Below, piece after piece: positions 33,132 to 41,897 of a stretch of DNA of 64,000 nucleotides. The DNA is from Phycisphaerae bacterium RAS1 (lineage in GTDB: Bacteria > Planctomycetota > Phycisphaerae > UBA1845 > Fen-1342): assembly GCA_007859745.1 (NCBI GenBank), contig SMLU01000001.1, forward strand, positions 744,001 through 808,000. Reading direction: 5' to 3'. The translations under genes and the position numbers were made by a program. The stretch's first letter is position 1. The number at the start of each line of letters is the position of its first letter. A model generated the notes under the pieces. That model saw nothing but the letters and a program-made list of their open reading frames with translations. It searched no databases and was not told the DNA's origin.

Positions 33132-34583
33132 ATGCAGACCATCGGCAATTACATCAACGGCGAAATCGTCGCTCCTGCGGGCGGGGCGTTTCTCGATAAC
33201 GTTGAACCCGCGACCGGACAGGTCTACTCGCAAGTACCTGACAGCGACGAACGCGACGTCTCGGCGGCGATCGAGGCTGCGCAAGCCGCCTTCGCGACAT
33301 GGTCCACGACGCCCGCCGAGAAACGCTGCGCCGCGCTGCTGCGCATCGCCGACCTGCTCGAAGCCAACCTGGAAGCTTTCGCCCGCGCCGAATCAGTGGA
33401 TACCGGCAAGCCCATCACTCGCGCCCGCGTGCTCGAAATCCCGCGCGCCGTGAAAAACTTCCGTTTCTTCGCCAGCGCCATCCTGCACGAACGCTCTGAC
33501 CTGCACGTGATGGATCGCGACGCGATCAACTACACGCTTCGCCGCCCGCGCGGCGTCTGCGGCCTGATCTCGCCCTGGAACCTGCCGCTCTACCTGCTGA
33601 CGTGGAAGGTCGCACCCGCCCTGGCGGTCGGCGCCACCGCGGTCGCCAAGCCGTCGGAACTCACGCCGATGACCGCCCATCTGCTGGCGCAGATCTGCAT
33701 GCAGGCCGGATTGCCGCCCGGCGTCCTGAACATCGTCCACGGCAACGGCCCCAGGGCCGGCGCCGCCCTGGTCGCCGACCCGCGCGTCAGCACGATCAGC
33801 TTCACCGGCGGCACGCGCACCGGCGGCGACATCGCGCGCGTCGCGGCGCCGCTGCTGAAAAAGCTATCACTCGAGCTCGGCGGAAAAAACCCGACCATCG
33901 TCTTCGCCGACGCCGACCCGGACGCCATCGACGGCAGCGTGCAGGCCGCCTTTTCGAACCAGGGCCAGATCTGCCTGTGCGGCTCGCGGCTGTTTGTTGA
34001 GGAAGCGATCTACCGTGCGTTCGTTGAGCGCTTTGTCGAGAAGACGCGGCAGTTGCGCCTCGGCGATCCGCTGGACGAGGCCACGCAGCAGGGTGCGCTG
34101 GTCTCCGCCGCTCACCGGGACAAGGTCGAGTCCTACGTGCAGCTCGCCCGCGCCGAGCGCGGCCGCATTCTCTGCGGCGGCCATCGCCCGACCGACCTGA
34201 GCGACCGCTGCGGCGGCGGCTACTTCTTCGAGCCGACCGTCATTGTCGATCTGCCGGCGTCGTGCCGCGTGAATCAGGAGGAAATCTTCGGCCCGGTCGT
34301 CTCGATCATTCCGTTCGTCGACGAGCGCGACGTGATCACCGCCGCCAACGGCGTTCCGTACGGCCTGTCGGCCTCGATCTGGACCAGCAACCTGTCGCGC
34401 GCCCACCGTGTCGCGGACCAGCTCGCGGCGGGAACGGTATGGGTGAATTGCTGGCTGGTGCGCGACCTGCGCGTGCCCTTCGGCGGCACGAAGCAAAGCG
34501 GCGTCGGCCGCGAAGGCGGCGACGAGGCGCTGCGGTTCTTCACCGAGCCGAAAAACGTGTGCATCCGCACGCCGTCGAATTGA
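33132..34583 (+). CDS. NAD-dependent aldehyde dehydrogenase (muconic-semialdehyde type)
   Basis: 483 aa, full length. ISPWNLPLYLLTWKVAPAL, KPSELTPMTA, ISFTGGTRTGG, LELGGKNPTIVF (catalytic Glu) and NQGQICLCGSRLFVEE (catalytic Cys) are ALDH family motifs. The SPWNLPLYLLTWK and GQICLCGSR forms are those of 2-aminomuconate or 2-hydroxymuconate semialdehyde dehydrogenases (ALDH8/DmpC-like). It oxidises an aldehyde with NAD in the cytoplasm. Flanked by the SDR and by tryptophanase, it may serve aromatic amino-acid breakdown; no ring-cleavage dioxygenase is visible. Confidence 0.88.
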   Translation: MQTIGNYINGEIVAPAGGAFLDNVEPATGQVYSQVPDSDERDVSAAIEAAQAAFATWSTTPAEKRCAALLRIADLLEANLEAFARAESVDTGKPITRARVLEIPRAVKNFRFFASAILHERSDLHVMDRDAINYTLRRPRGVCGLISPWNLPLYLLTWKVAPALAVGATAVAKPSELTPMTAHLLAQICMQAGLPPGVLNIVHGNGPRAGAALVADPRVSTISFTGGTRTGGDIARVAAPLLKKLSLELGGKNPTIVFADADPDAIDGSVQAAFSNQGQICLCGSRLFVEEAIYRAFVERFVEKTRQLRLGDPLDEATQQGALVSAAHRDKVESYVQLARAERGRILCGGHRPTDLSDRCGGGYFFEPTVIVDLPASCRVNQEEIFGPVVSIIPFVDERDVITAANGVPYGLSASIWTSNLSRAHRVADQLAAGTVWVNCWLVRDLRVPFGGTKQSGVGREGGDEALRFFTEPKNVCIRTPSN

Positions 34584-34720
34584 ACCACGGAGGCACGGAG
34601 ACACGGAGACGTAGCGTCGGCCCTCAGTGGCTGACGAGACGTCAATGCGTCTTTCCATGCATCGTCGGCCACTGAGGGCCGACGCTACGGTTTTCTCCGT
34701 GACTGCGTGACTCCGTGGTT
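34583..34720. repeat. Outer palindrome enclosing an R2 element
   Basis: AACCACGGAGGCACGGAGAC on the left (34583) and GACTGCGTGACTCCGTGGTT on the right (ending 34720) are inverted partners. The R2 element at 34610-34689 sits exactly between the two arms. Confidence 0.85.
34610..34689. repeat. Palindromic element family R2, copy c
   Basis: CGTAGCGTCGGCCCTCAGTG opens it, and it closes CACTGAGGGCCGACGCTACG. The variant has GGCC for GGAC in the hairpin stem. Confidence 0.88.
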
Positions 34721-34745
34721 GTCCTGGAATTGACGAGCAAGCCCC

Positions 34746-36128
34746 ATGAAAACCATCATCGAACCCTTCCGCATCAAGGTCGTCGAGCCCATCCGGATGA
34801 CGACGCGCGCGGAGCGCGAGCAGCTCCTGAAAGCCGCCTTCTTCAACGTGTTCCTCATCCACGCCGACGACGTCCTCATCGACCTGCTGACGGACTCCGG
34901 CACGGGCGCCATGAGCAGCCTGCAATGGGCGGGCGTGATGCGCGGCGACGAGTCCTACGCCGGCGCCCGAAGCTGGTTTGCCCTCGAATCGAAGATCCGC
35001 GAGCTGACCGGATTCCAGCACATTCTCCCCACGCACCAGGGACGCGCCAGCGAGCGCATTCTCTTCGAGCTGGTCGGCGGACCCGGCAAGATCGTCCCCA
35101 ACAACAGCCACTTCGACACCACGCGCGCCAACGTCGAGCACTCCGGCGCCAAGGCCGTCGACCTCGTCATCGAGGAGGGCCGCCACCCGCGCACGCGCCA
35201 CCCGTTCAAGGGAAACATGGATTTGGCGGCGCTCGAACGCCTGATTGTCGAAAACGGCGGCGGCTCGGCTTCGGCCGAGACGCTGCGGCGGCGCATCCCG
35301 CTGGTCATGCTCACCGTCACGAACAACAGCGGCGGCGGCCAGCCGGTCAGCCTGGAGAACATCCGCGCGGTCCGCGCTCTGTGCGATCGCTACAAGCTGC
35401 CTTTTTTTCTCGACGCCTGCCGCTTCGCCGAGAATGCCTATTTCATCAAGCTGCGCGAGCCCGGCCAGCAGGACCGCTCCGTCCGCGACATCGTGCGCGA
35501 GATGTTCGACCTGTGCGACGGTGCGACGATCAGCGCCAAGAAAGACGGCCTGGTGAACATCGGCGGCCTGCTCCTGCTGCGCGACGCCGACCTGGTCCGC
35601 CGCGCGGACGAGCTCCTGATCCTCACTGAGGGCTTCCTGACCTACGGCGGGCTGGCGGGCCGCGACCTGGAAGCCATGGCGCAGGGATTTGAGGAAGTCG
35701 TTCACGAAGACTATCTGCAATACCGCATTCGCAGCACGGCCTACCTCGGCGAGCGGCTGCTATCGGCCGGCGTGCAGATTGTCGAGCCGCCCGGCGGGCA
35801 CGCGATCTACATCGACGCGGCGGCGTTCTGCCCGCATATTCCGCCGGAGCAATTTCCGGGGCAGGCGCTGGTCTGCGGCCTGTACCGGCAGGCCGGGATC
35901 CGTGCGGTCGAGATCGGCAGCGTGATGTTCGGCAAAGGCGGCCGGCGTCCGCCGATGGAACTGGTGCGGTTGGCCATCCCGCGGCGCGTATACACGCAAA
36001 GCCACATTGACTACGTGATCGAGGCGATCCACGAGCTATTCGACCAGCGGCACACGCTCCGCGGGCTGGAAATCGTCGAGGAGCCGCCCTCGCTGCGGCA
36101 TTTCACCGCCCGCTTTCGCGAGCTGTAG
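34746..36128 (+). CDS. tnaA: Tryptophanase (tryptophan indole-lyase), beta-eliminating lyase family
   Basis: 460 aa. EPFRIKVVEPIRMTTRAERE, IDLLTDSGTGAMSSLQWAG, PTHQGRASE and the PLP lysine in ATISAKKDGLVNIGG place it in the tryptophanase/tyrosine phenol-lyase family. At three places that split the two enzymes it follows E. coli TnaA: FDTT (Asp137; Thr in TPL), AVEIGS (Arg381 site of TPL absent) and LRHFTA (His463; Phe in TPL). It is TPL-like in AGRDLEAMA. Expected reaction: Trp to indole, pyruvate and ammonia. No tnaC-type leader or TnaB permease is adjacent. Confidence 0.85.
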   Translation: MKTIIEPFRIKVVEPIRMTTRAEREQLLKAAFFNVFLIHADDVLIDLLTDSGTGAMSSLQWAGVMRGDESYAGARSWFALESKIRELTGFQHILPTHQGRASERILFELVGGPGKIVPNNSHFDTTRANVEHSGAKAVDLVIEEGRHPRTRHPFKGNMDLAALERLIVENGGGSASAETLRRRIPLVMLTVTNNSGGGQPVSLENIRAVRALCDRYKLPFFLDACRFAENAYFIKLREPGQQDRSVRDIVREMFDLCDGATISAKKDGLVNIGGLLLLRDADLVRRADELLILTEGFLTYGGLAGRDLEAMAQGFEEVVHEDYLQYRIRSTAYLGERLLSAGVQIVEPPGGHAIYIDAAAFCPHIPPEQFPGQALVCGLYRQAGIRAVEIGSVMFGKGGRRPPMELVRLAIPRRVYTQSHIDYVIEAIHELFDQRHTLRGLEIVEEPPSLRHFTARFREL

Positions 36129-36147
36129 GAGCTATCCCCAAGCTCTT

Positions 36148-36252
36148 TCCGAGCCGCGACCCGCCGCGCCAAGCGGCGGGTTGACGATCGTAGGCGAGGG
36201 GCGCCGCACAGGGCCGGACGTCACCCCGCCGCTTGGCGCGGCGGGTTCTGAA
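36148..36252. repeat. Palindromic element family R1, copy d, hybrid with R3
   Basis: The left end reads TTTCCGAGCCGCGACCCGCC, so the R3 start (CCGAGCCGCGAC) runs straight into the R1 arm CCGCCGCGCCAAGCGGCGG. The right arm is normal R1, ending GGCGGGTTCTGAA. Confidence 0.85.
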
Positions 36253-36264
36253 GGGCAGCCTACG

Positions 36265-36927
36265 TCACCTTGCTACGGTTAGAAGCTCGTTCACGAGAGC
36301 GGGCTGAATCTCAGCGAGCCGCGAAACGACCCGATGAGCGCCGGCGGCGGCCAGCGTGGCTGGTGCGTGCGTTCCGGCCAGCGCCGCCACGCGCATGCCG
36401 GCCGCCAGGGCCGCCTCGACCCCGACGGGCGCGTCTTCGATCACCAGGCACTGGCGCGGCGGGACACCGAGCCGCTCCGCCGCCCCGAGGAACACGTCCG
36501 GCGCCGGCTTGCCGCGCGGGACGTCGAAGCTGTTCACGGCGGCTGCGAAGAAGGGCCGCAGGCGCGTCTCATCCAGCACCAGGTTCATGTTCGCCGGCGG
36601 TCCGGACGTGGCGACAGCCAGGACGAACGCGGCCTGCGCCAGAGCGGCCAGCACCTCGCGCGCGCCGATCATGAGCGGCACCATGCCGGTGATCAGCTCG
36701 CGGTAGATCGCCTCCTTCTCGTCGTCGAGCGCGCTGACGCGGTCCGGGCTGACGTCTCCCCAGAGCTGCCGGATGATCTCGCGGCTGGCCATGCCGAACG
36801 TGCCGGAAAACTGCTGGTCGCTGATGTTCAGGCCGTGGCGGCGGGCGAGCATCTGCCAGCTTGCCTTGTGCGCCGGGCCGCTGGCCACGAGCACGCCGTC
36901 CATATCAAAGATCACCGCCTGCTTCAT
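36265..36927 (-). CDS. HAD-superfamily hydrolase, beta-phosphoglucomutase/phosphatase type
   Basis: 220 aa from an ATG at 36927. FDMDGVLVASGPAH has the nucleophile Asp and acid Asp of HAD enzymes, ATSGPP is motif II, RGKPAPDVF has the Lys and VIEDAPVGVEAALAAGM gives the metal-binding Asp. The helical cap after residue 15 puts it in the beta-PGM/phosphoglycolate phosphatase subgroup. Likely a sugar-phosphate phosphatase or mutase. The start overlaps the end of the upstream YwaF-like gene by 4 bp (ATGA). Confidence 0.87.
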   Translation of the reverse strand: MKQAVIFDMDGVLVASGPAHKASWQMLARRHGLNISDQQFSGTFGMASREIIRQLWGDVSPDRVSALDDEKEAIYRELITGMVPLMIGAREVLAALAQAAFVLAVATSGPPANMNLVLDETRLRPFFAAAVNSFDVPRGKPAPDVFLGAAERLGVPPRQCLVIEDAPVGVEAALAAGMRVAALAGTHAPATLAAAGAHRVVSRLAEIQPALVNELLTVAR

Positions 36928-37685
36928 CGCGTCTCCTCTCGCGGGCAATGAGCCGTCCGGATGGCGCGGCTGACGCCGATAGGTGCGTAGCATGCCGCCA
37001 TCATCAGCCAGCCGACGGCGCCCATCGTCAGCAGCGACAGCGGCCAGGGGCCGAAATAGTCGTACAGCGACGCCCGTTTCGGCGGGCCGCAAAGATACAT
37101 GTAGTTGGCGTCCAGGAGCCAGTCGGCCGCGGCCACGGGAACGGCGGCGAAAATGGTAATGACAAAGCAGCGGGTGGCCGACCCGGGTCGCGGCCGCAGG
37201 CCCAATCCGAAGGTCATCGCCAGCACGGCGACGACGATGCCGCCGTGCATGATGAAGAAGTGGAAGAACTCCGGCGTCGGAAACGGGTCGGTGATTTCAG
37301 GCGTAATCAGTCCCTGCGACGTGCCGGCCAGCCCCCAGTAGTAGGCAAGCTCGAAGGCGGCCGGGCGCGGCCGGGCGCGGGACGATTCGACCAGCGCCCA
37401 CGCCGTCGCGTAAACCGCGAGATCGCAGAGATGGAGCGGCAGCGAGGTCCTGATGTCGAAGACGCCGCGGGTGAGCTCCCCCGCCGTGCCGGAGACATCG
37501 TTGACGACCAGGAGCGCGGCCAGACCGCCGCACAGGGCGCGCCGCAGGTTCACTCCGGCGTCACCCGGCGTGCGGCCGACGGCCCGAAGCACCAGGCACA
37601 ACGCCGCCGCCACCGACGCGACGGCGAGCAGCACGCCGACGTGGTCGCGTCCGAATACGGTCAGCGGCGAGGGGTTTGCAGGCAT
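36924..37685 (-). CDS. YwaF/TIGR02206-like membrane protein
   Basis: 253 aa with six or seven transmembrane segments. SLPLHLCDLAVY, PEITDPFPTPEFFHFFIMHG and DANYMYLCGPPKRASLYDYF are typical of the TIGR02206 (YwaF) family of unknown function. Start ATG at 37685. It is translationally coupled to the HAD gene. No function is known for the family. Confidence 0.85.
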   Translation of the reverse strand: MPANPSPLTVFGRDHVGVLLAVASVAAALCLVLRAVGRTPGDAGVNLRRALCGGLAALLVVNDVSGTAGELTRGVFDIRTSLPLHLCDLAVYATAWALVESSRARPRPAAFELAYYWGLAGTSQGLITPEITDPFPTPEFFHFFIMHGGIVVAVLAMTFGLGLRPRPGSATRCFVITIFAAVPVAAADWLLDANYMYLCGPPKRASLYDYFGPWPLSLLTMGAVGWLMMAACYAPIGVSRAIRTAHCPREETR

Positions 37686-37821
37686 TGCGCTCAGAATAGT
37701 CGCCGGACCGGGCGCGTGCGACGCTTCGCCGCCGATGCTCGTTGCGGTTGTTGATGTCCCTCGCGCGGCTGCCCGATATACACGACGAAATGGGGCGCAC
37801 TCTCGCGCAAGGACTGCCGGT

Positions 37822-38439
37822 ATGAACGTTCAGGATGCGATCTTCCGTTGGGCGGCCGTTCAGCCGGCGCTGGTCGGGCTGGTCATTTTCGGCGCGGGGA
37901 CGGCGTATGCGTTCTTCGGTTGCTATCTTTACCCGGCGCTGCTGGCCGTGTCGTGCGGACTGATCGGCTGGATTGGCGGGGGCCTGGGCGCGGAAGCGTT
38001 GCAGGCGCCGCATGACGTGGTGGGTATCGTCGCCGGCGTGGTCTTCGCGGGAATGGCGATCGGCTGGCAGAAGCCGATGACGGCGTTGGCCAGCACGGTG
38101 ACATGGGGGCTGCTCGCGCACTACCTGACTTACCAGTTTCGCGTGCCGCCGATGGGCGTGCTGATTGCGGCGGGGCTGTTTGCCGCGCTTGGATTGACGC
38201 TCTCGGTGCTCTGTTTCCGGACGATGCGCGTGGTGCTCACCGTGCTGCACGGCGCCGCGCTGCTCGTGGTGGGGTTCGTTTCACTGTCGTCGCAGTTGCT
38301 GCCGTCGCTGGGTTCCACGTTCCGCGGCATTGCGTCCAGCGAGGCCTTCGTGGTGCCAATGCTGATGGGCATGGTGGTTGCGGCCGCGTACTCATACCAG
38401 GCGATGTGTCAGCAGGGCGGCATTCGCACCGGGACCTAA
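37822..38439 (+). CDS. Polytopic membrane protein, possibly TM198/DUF4203-like
   Basis: 205 aa from an ATG at 37822. About seven hydrophobic segments separated by short loops are rich in Gly and Ala (for example GTAYAFFGCYLYPALLAVSCG). The layout resembles DUF4203/TMEM198-like proteins, but I cannot confirm it by motif. There is no clear ribosome site. A palindrome fills the gap to the convergent DUF5658 gene. Function unknown. Confidence 0.65.
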   Translation: MNVQDAIFRWAAVQPALVGLVIFGAGTAYAFFGCYLYPALLAVSCGLIGWIGGGLGAEALQAPHDVVGIVAGVVFAGMAIGWQKPMTALASTVTWGLLAHYLTYQFRVPPMGVLIAAGLFAALGLTLSVLCFRTMRVVLTVLHGAALLVVGFVSLSSQLLPSLGSTFRGIASSEAFVVPMLMGMVVAAAYSYQAMCQQGGIRTGT

Positions 38440-38457
38440 CAGGTCGCTAATCAGCCA

Positions 38458-38535
38458 TAGCGTCGGCCCTCTGTGGCCGACGGCGTGTCGAAAACTCACT
38501 TGAGTACACCGTCGGCCGCGGAGTGCCGACGCTAC
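38458..38535. repeat. Palindromic element family R2, copy d
   Basis: ATAGCGTCGGCCCTCTGTGG opens it, and GAGTGCCGACGCTACAC closes it. It fills the gap between two convergent genes. Confidence 0.88.
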
Positions 38536-38537
38536 AC

Positions 38538-39029
38538 TCAACAGACCAGCAGGATGTTGAGCACGCGGCGCAGCAGAAACGTGCACGCCAGCACCACGGG
38601 GAAGGCGGTCACGGCCACGGCCCACTTGGCCAGGCGCAGCCCGCGCTGCGGGTGACGACGGCCGATGAACTCGCAGATGCACACGACGAGACTCACCAAC
38701 CCGCCCTTGTAGATCGCCGACCCGGCGACGCCGAATCGCTGAATGACCCAATCGGCCAGGATGTTCACCTCGCGTCCGCCGTCGAGATGCAGGATGACCC
38801 AGGTCAGCAGCAGGTCCAGCCCGGCGAGGAACACGAACCAGGTATAGGGCCCCGGGTAGAGCACGGGGCTCCAGAGCATGTCGGGGGTGAAACCGCGCTC
38901 GGTGTCGGTGAGGGCGGCGCCGTCGCCGGCGGCGAGCGGAACGAGCGGTCCGGGATTGTCCGTGCGCAATTCCACGCGACGCAGCCCCTGTAGACGCCTG
39001 TATTGTAACGACGAGTGTGAAGGGGCCAT
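38538..39029 (-). CDS. DUF5658-like membrane protein
   Basis: 163 aa. The N-terminal 55 residues are polar. GPYTWFVFLAGLDLLLTWVILH, IYKGGLVSLVVCICEFI and the C-terminal WAVAVTAFPVVLACTFLL are three membrane segments with the DUF5658 layout (LDLLLTW, E-N-L near the second segment). The stop lies next to an R2 palindrome. A second DUF5658-like protein is at 49200-49574. Function unknown. Confidence 0.7.
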   Translation of the reverse strand: MAPSHSSLQYRRLQGLRRVELRTDNPGPLVPLAAGDGAALTDTERGFTPDMLWSPVLYPGPYTWFVFLAGLDLLLTWVILHLDGGREVNILADWVIQRFGVAGSAIYKGGLVSLVVCICEFIGRRHPQRGLRLAKWAVAVTAFPVVLACTFLLRRVLNILLVC

Positions 39030-39083
39030 GGCGTCAATTATTCCGGCGAGTTTCCTGTCGAATTTCGTCGAGTGCGGCGATTG

Positions 39084-39201
39084 TCCGAACCCGCCGCGCC
39101 AAGCGGCGGGGTGACGTCCGGGGGCGTTTGCGGCGGCGCGTCGTGGATGGCGTCGGCCGCCGTACGCACATCACCCCGCCGCTTGGCGCGGCGGGTTCGG
39201 A
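39084..39201. repeat. Palindromic element family R1, copy e
   Basis: TCCGAACCCGCCGCGCCAAG opens it, and it ends GCGCGGCGGGTTCGGA. It lies in the 282-bp divergent gap before polX. Confidence 0.9.
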
Positions 39202-39311
39202 AATCAAAAACCGCCCGCTCGGAAAACACAGGCACTCAGGGCAGCTGTCGCCGGATCGATCGCTCGCGATTCCGCAGCGCTCGGCATACGATCGCGGCGC
39301 TGGAGCGGATC

Positions 39312-41042
39312 ATGACCAACGCCGACGTCGCACGGGTTTTCACCGAAGTCGCCGACCTGATGGAGATCAAGGGTGAGGACGGTTTCCGCGTCAACTCATA
39401 TCGCCGAGTCGCTCGCACGATCGACGGCCTGACCACGGAAGTCCGCGAACTGGCCGCCCGGCCGGGGGAGCTGGAGAAGCTGCCCGGCATCGGCAAGGGC
39501 TCCGCGACCAAGATCCAGGAGCTGCTCAAGACCGGCCGGCTGACGCTGCGCGATGAGCTCACCGCCGAGGTGCCCGAGTCGCTGCTGACGCTGCGCGCGA
39601 TTCCCGGCGTCGGCCCGAAGAAGATCGCCATGCTGTGGCGCGAGCGCGGCGTGACGACGCTGGAGCAGCTCAAAGCCGCGATTGACGGCGGACAACTGGC
39701 GGGCATCAAAGGCGTAGGCGACAAGATGATCGAGCAGATGCGGCGCGGGCTGGAATTCGCCGCGACCGCCGGCCGCCGGACGCGGCTGGGGCGGGCGTGG
39801 GAACTGGCAGAAGAGCTGAAATTCGCGGTCGCCGAGCTTGCGGGCGTGAAGCGCGTCGAGCACGCCGGCTCGCTGCGGCGCGGGGTCGAGACCGTTGGAG
39901 ACCTCGATCTGCTGTGCGTGGCGGACGACGGCGGAGCGGTGGTTGCGGGGTTTGTAAAGCTGTCGCAGGTGTCGCAGGTGCTCGTCGCCGGGGAAACGAA
40001 GGGGTCCGTGGTGATTGAGTACCGGCCGGGGCGGCAGATTCAGGTCGATCTGCGCGTCGTGCCGGGTGAATCCTTTGGGGCGGCGTGGCAGTATTTCACG
40101 GGCAGCAAGGAGCACAACGTCCGCCTGCGCGAGCGGGCGCAGAAGCGCGCCTGGAGCCTCAATGAGTACGGTCTGACCGACGGGAAGAAGGTGATCGCCT
40201 CGCGCAGCGAGGAGGAAATCTACGCCGCGCTCGATCTGCCGTGGATTCCGCCGGAGCTGCGCGAGGACCGCGGCGAGCTGGATCTGAAGAAAGTCCCGGA
40301 GGACCTGCTGAAGTTGAGCGATATCCGCGGCGATCTGCACATGCACACGAGCGCCAGCGACGGCACGCTGTCGATCGAGGAGACCATCGCCGCCGCCAAG
40401 GCGCGCGGCTATGAGTACATCTGCATCACGGACCACTCGCAAAGCAGCGTCGTGGCCAACGGGCTGACGCCGCAGCGGCTGGAGGCGCACGTGGCCGCGG
40501 TGCGGACCGCGGCGAAAAAGGTCCGCGGCATCACCGTGTGGGTCGGGGCGGAGGTGGACATTTTGAAGGACCGGCTGGACTACTCCGACGAACTGCTGGA
40601 GAAGCTGGATTTCGTGGTCGCCTCGGTCCACGCCGGCATGAGCCACGATGCAGCCGCCAACACGCGCCGCACGCTGACGGCGATTGAAAACCGGTTCGTC
40701 AATCTCATCGCGCATCCCACGGGCCGGCTGATCAACCGCCGCGAGCCGATGCCGTTGGAGATGGATACGGTGATTGCGGCGGCGGTGCGCACGGGCACGG
40801 CGCTGGAGATCAACGCCAACCCGCTGCGGCTGGACCTGAAGGATCATCACGTGCGGATGGCGCGCGAGGCCGGCGCGACGATCTGCATAGACTGCGACGC
40901 GCACAGCACGCCGGACTTTGACAACATGCACTTCGGCGTGACGACGGCGCGGCGGGCGTGGACGCGCAAGGGAGAAGTGCTGAATGCGCGCGGGGCGGAC
41001 GAGGTGCGCGAGTTTGTGAAACGCAAGCGCCGCCGGACATGA
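39312..41042 (+). CDS. polX: DNA polymerase X family protein with PHP domain
   Basis: 576 aa from an ATG at 39312 with GGAG 6 nt upstream. Order: helix-hairpin-helix repeats ([39 protein letters not shown]), palm domain [18 protein letters not shown] with the two catalytic Asp and VDLRVV with the third, then a PHP domain. The PHP metal ligands are in [41 protein letters not shown] and IDCDAHS. This is the standard bacterial PolX, used in gap filling and base-excision repair, with PHP 3'-exonuclease activity. It stands alone. Confidence 0.93.
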   Translation: MTNADVARVFTEVADLMEIKGEDGFRVNSYRRVARTIDGLTTEVRELAARPGELEKLPGIGKGSATKIQELLKTGRLTLRDELTAEVPESLLTLRAIPGVGPKKIAMLWRERGVTTLEQLKAAIDGGQLAGIKGVGDKMIEQMRRGLEFAATAGRRTRLGRAWELAEELKFAVAELAGVKRVEHAGSLRRGVETVGDLDLLCVADDGGAVVAGFVKLSQVSQVLVAGETKGSVVIEYRPGRQIQVDLRVVPGESFGAAWQYFTGSKEHNVRLRERAQKRAWSLNEYGLTDGKKVIASRSEEEIYAALDLPWIPPELREDRGELDLKKVPEDLLKLSDIRGDLHMHTSASDGTLSIEETIAAAKARGYEYICITDHSQSSVVANGLTPQRLEAHVAAVRTAAKKVRGITVWVGAEVDILKDRLDYSDELLEKLDFVVASVHAGMSHDAAANTRRTLTAIENRFVNLIAHPTGRLINRREPMPLEMDTVIAAAVRTGTALEINANPLRLDLKDHHVRMAREAGATICIDCDAHSTPDFDNMHFGVTTARRAWTRKGEVLNARGADEVREFVKRKRRRT

Positions 41043-41061
41043 GGGGCGGCGCGAGTAAGCA

Positions 41062-41125
41062 ATCCGAGCCGCGCGCGTAAGCAAGCGGTTCTTGAGCCTC
41101 CGCTCGCTCACGGTCGCGGCTCGGA
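41062..41125. repeat. Palindromic element family R3, copy c
   Basis: ATCCGAGCCGCGCGCGTAAG on the left and CTCACGGTCGCGGCTCGGA on the right. It lies between the stops of polX and the DUF1579 gene. The left arm shares 26 bp with the half element at 61781. Confidence 0.8.
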
Positions 41126-41144
41126 AAGAGCCCTGGGATAGCTA

Positions 41145-41852
41145 CTACTGCTCGCGCGTGTAGATGATCTCGAACTGCTTCTTTTCCTTGCCGCCTTCGC
41201 CGATTTCGTACATCGCGAACGTGTGCTTGTCGGGGCCCTCGAGCTTCAGCACGCTCTTGGACTTCTTGGGCTTGCCGGTCATCGGGTCGTCGCATTCACC
41301 GGTCATGGTCCAGGTCTTGGTGGCCTCGTCGTACGTGCCCAGTTCGACGTAGGCGCAGGTCGACATGTTGTCGATCCAGACCGAGTTGTACTTCTTCTTC
41401 ATGTTGTCGTAGCCCATGATGCCCATGCCCTTGAACGGCATGCCGCCGAACTCGCACGAGAATTCCTGGGCCAGGAAGCGGCCGTCGAGGATCCACTCGC
41501 GCGAGCACATGCCGCTGATCTTCTGCGGCTCCGGCCCGGTCAGGTCCGTCATGGCGCATTTCCAGTTGCCGGCCATCGGCTCGAGCTTCTTGTGCGCGTC
41601 GCCCGGCGTGCCGGCCTTCATCATGGCCTCCATCATCGGGTCCATGCCGCCGCCGGCCTTTTCGTCGGCCTTGGCCGCGGGTTTGTCGGCGGCCGGCTTG
41701 TCGGCCGGCTTGGCGGGCGGATCGGCCGGCTTGGCGGCCGCCGGCTTGTCGGCGGGCTTGGCGGGTTTGTCGTCGGCGGTGGCGCGCGGGGTCAGCGCGA
41801 GGACCAGCCCGAGCGTCAGCACGGTCGTCAGCGAGGCGCGGAGCGTTCTCAT
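41145..41852 (-). CDS. Secreted DUF1579 protein, second of two tandem paralogues
   Basis: 235 aa from an ATG at 41852 with AGGAG 8 nt upstream. A signal peptide ends near TPRATA. A Lys/Pro/Ala-rich linker (about 45 residues, repeats of AKPAD) follows, then the DUF1579 domain: HKKLEPMAGNWKC, DGRFLAQEFSCEFGGMPFKG, MGYDNMKKKYNSVWIDN. The family has a beta-barrel fold and unknown function. It lies 45 bp after its paralogue (41898-42578). Confidence 0.85.
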   Translation of the reverse strand: MRTLRASLTTVLTLGLVLALTPRATADDKPAKPADKPAAAKPADPPAKPADKPAADKPAAKADEKAGGGMDPMMEAMMKAGTPGDAHKKLEPMAGNWKCAMTDLTGPEPQKISGMCSREWILDGRFLAQEFSCEFGGMPFKGMGIMGYDNMKKKYNSVWIDNMSTCAYVELGTYDEATKTWTMTGECDDPMTGKPKKSKSVLKLEGPDKHTFAMYEIGEGGKEKKQFEIIYTREQ

Positions 41853-41897
41853 GCCAGGGTCTCCTGAGAGAAAAGGGTTGTCAGAGCGCAAGCCACA

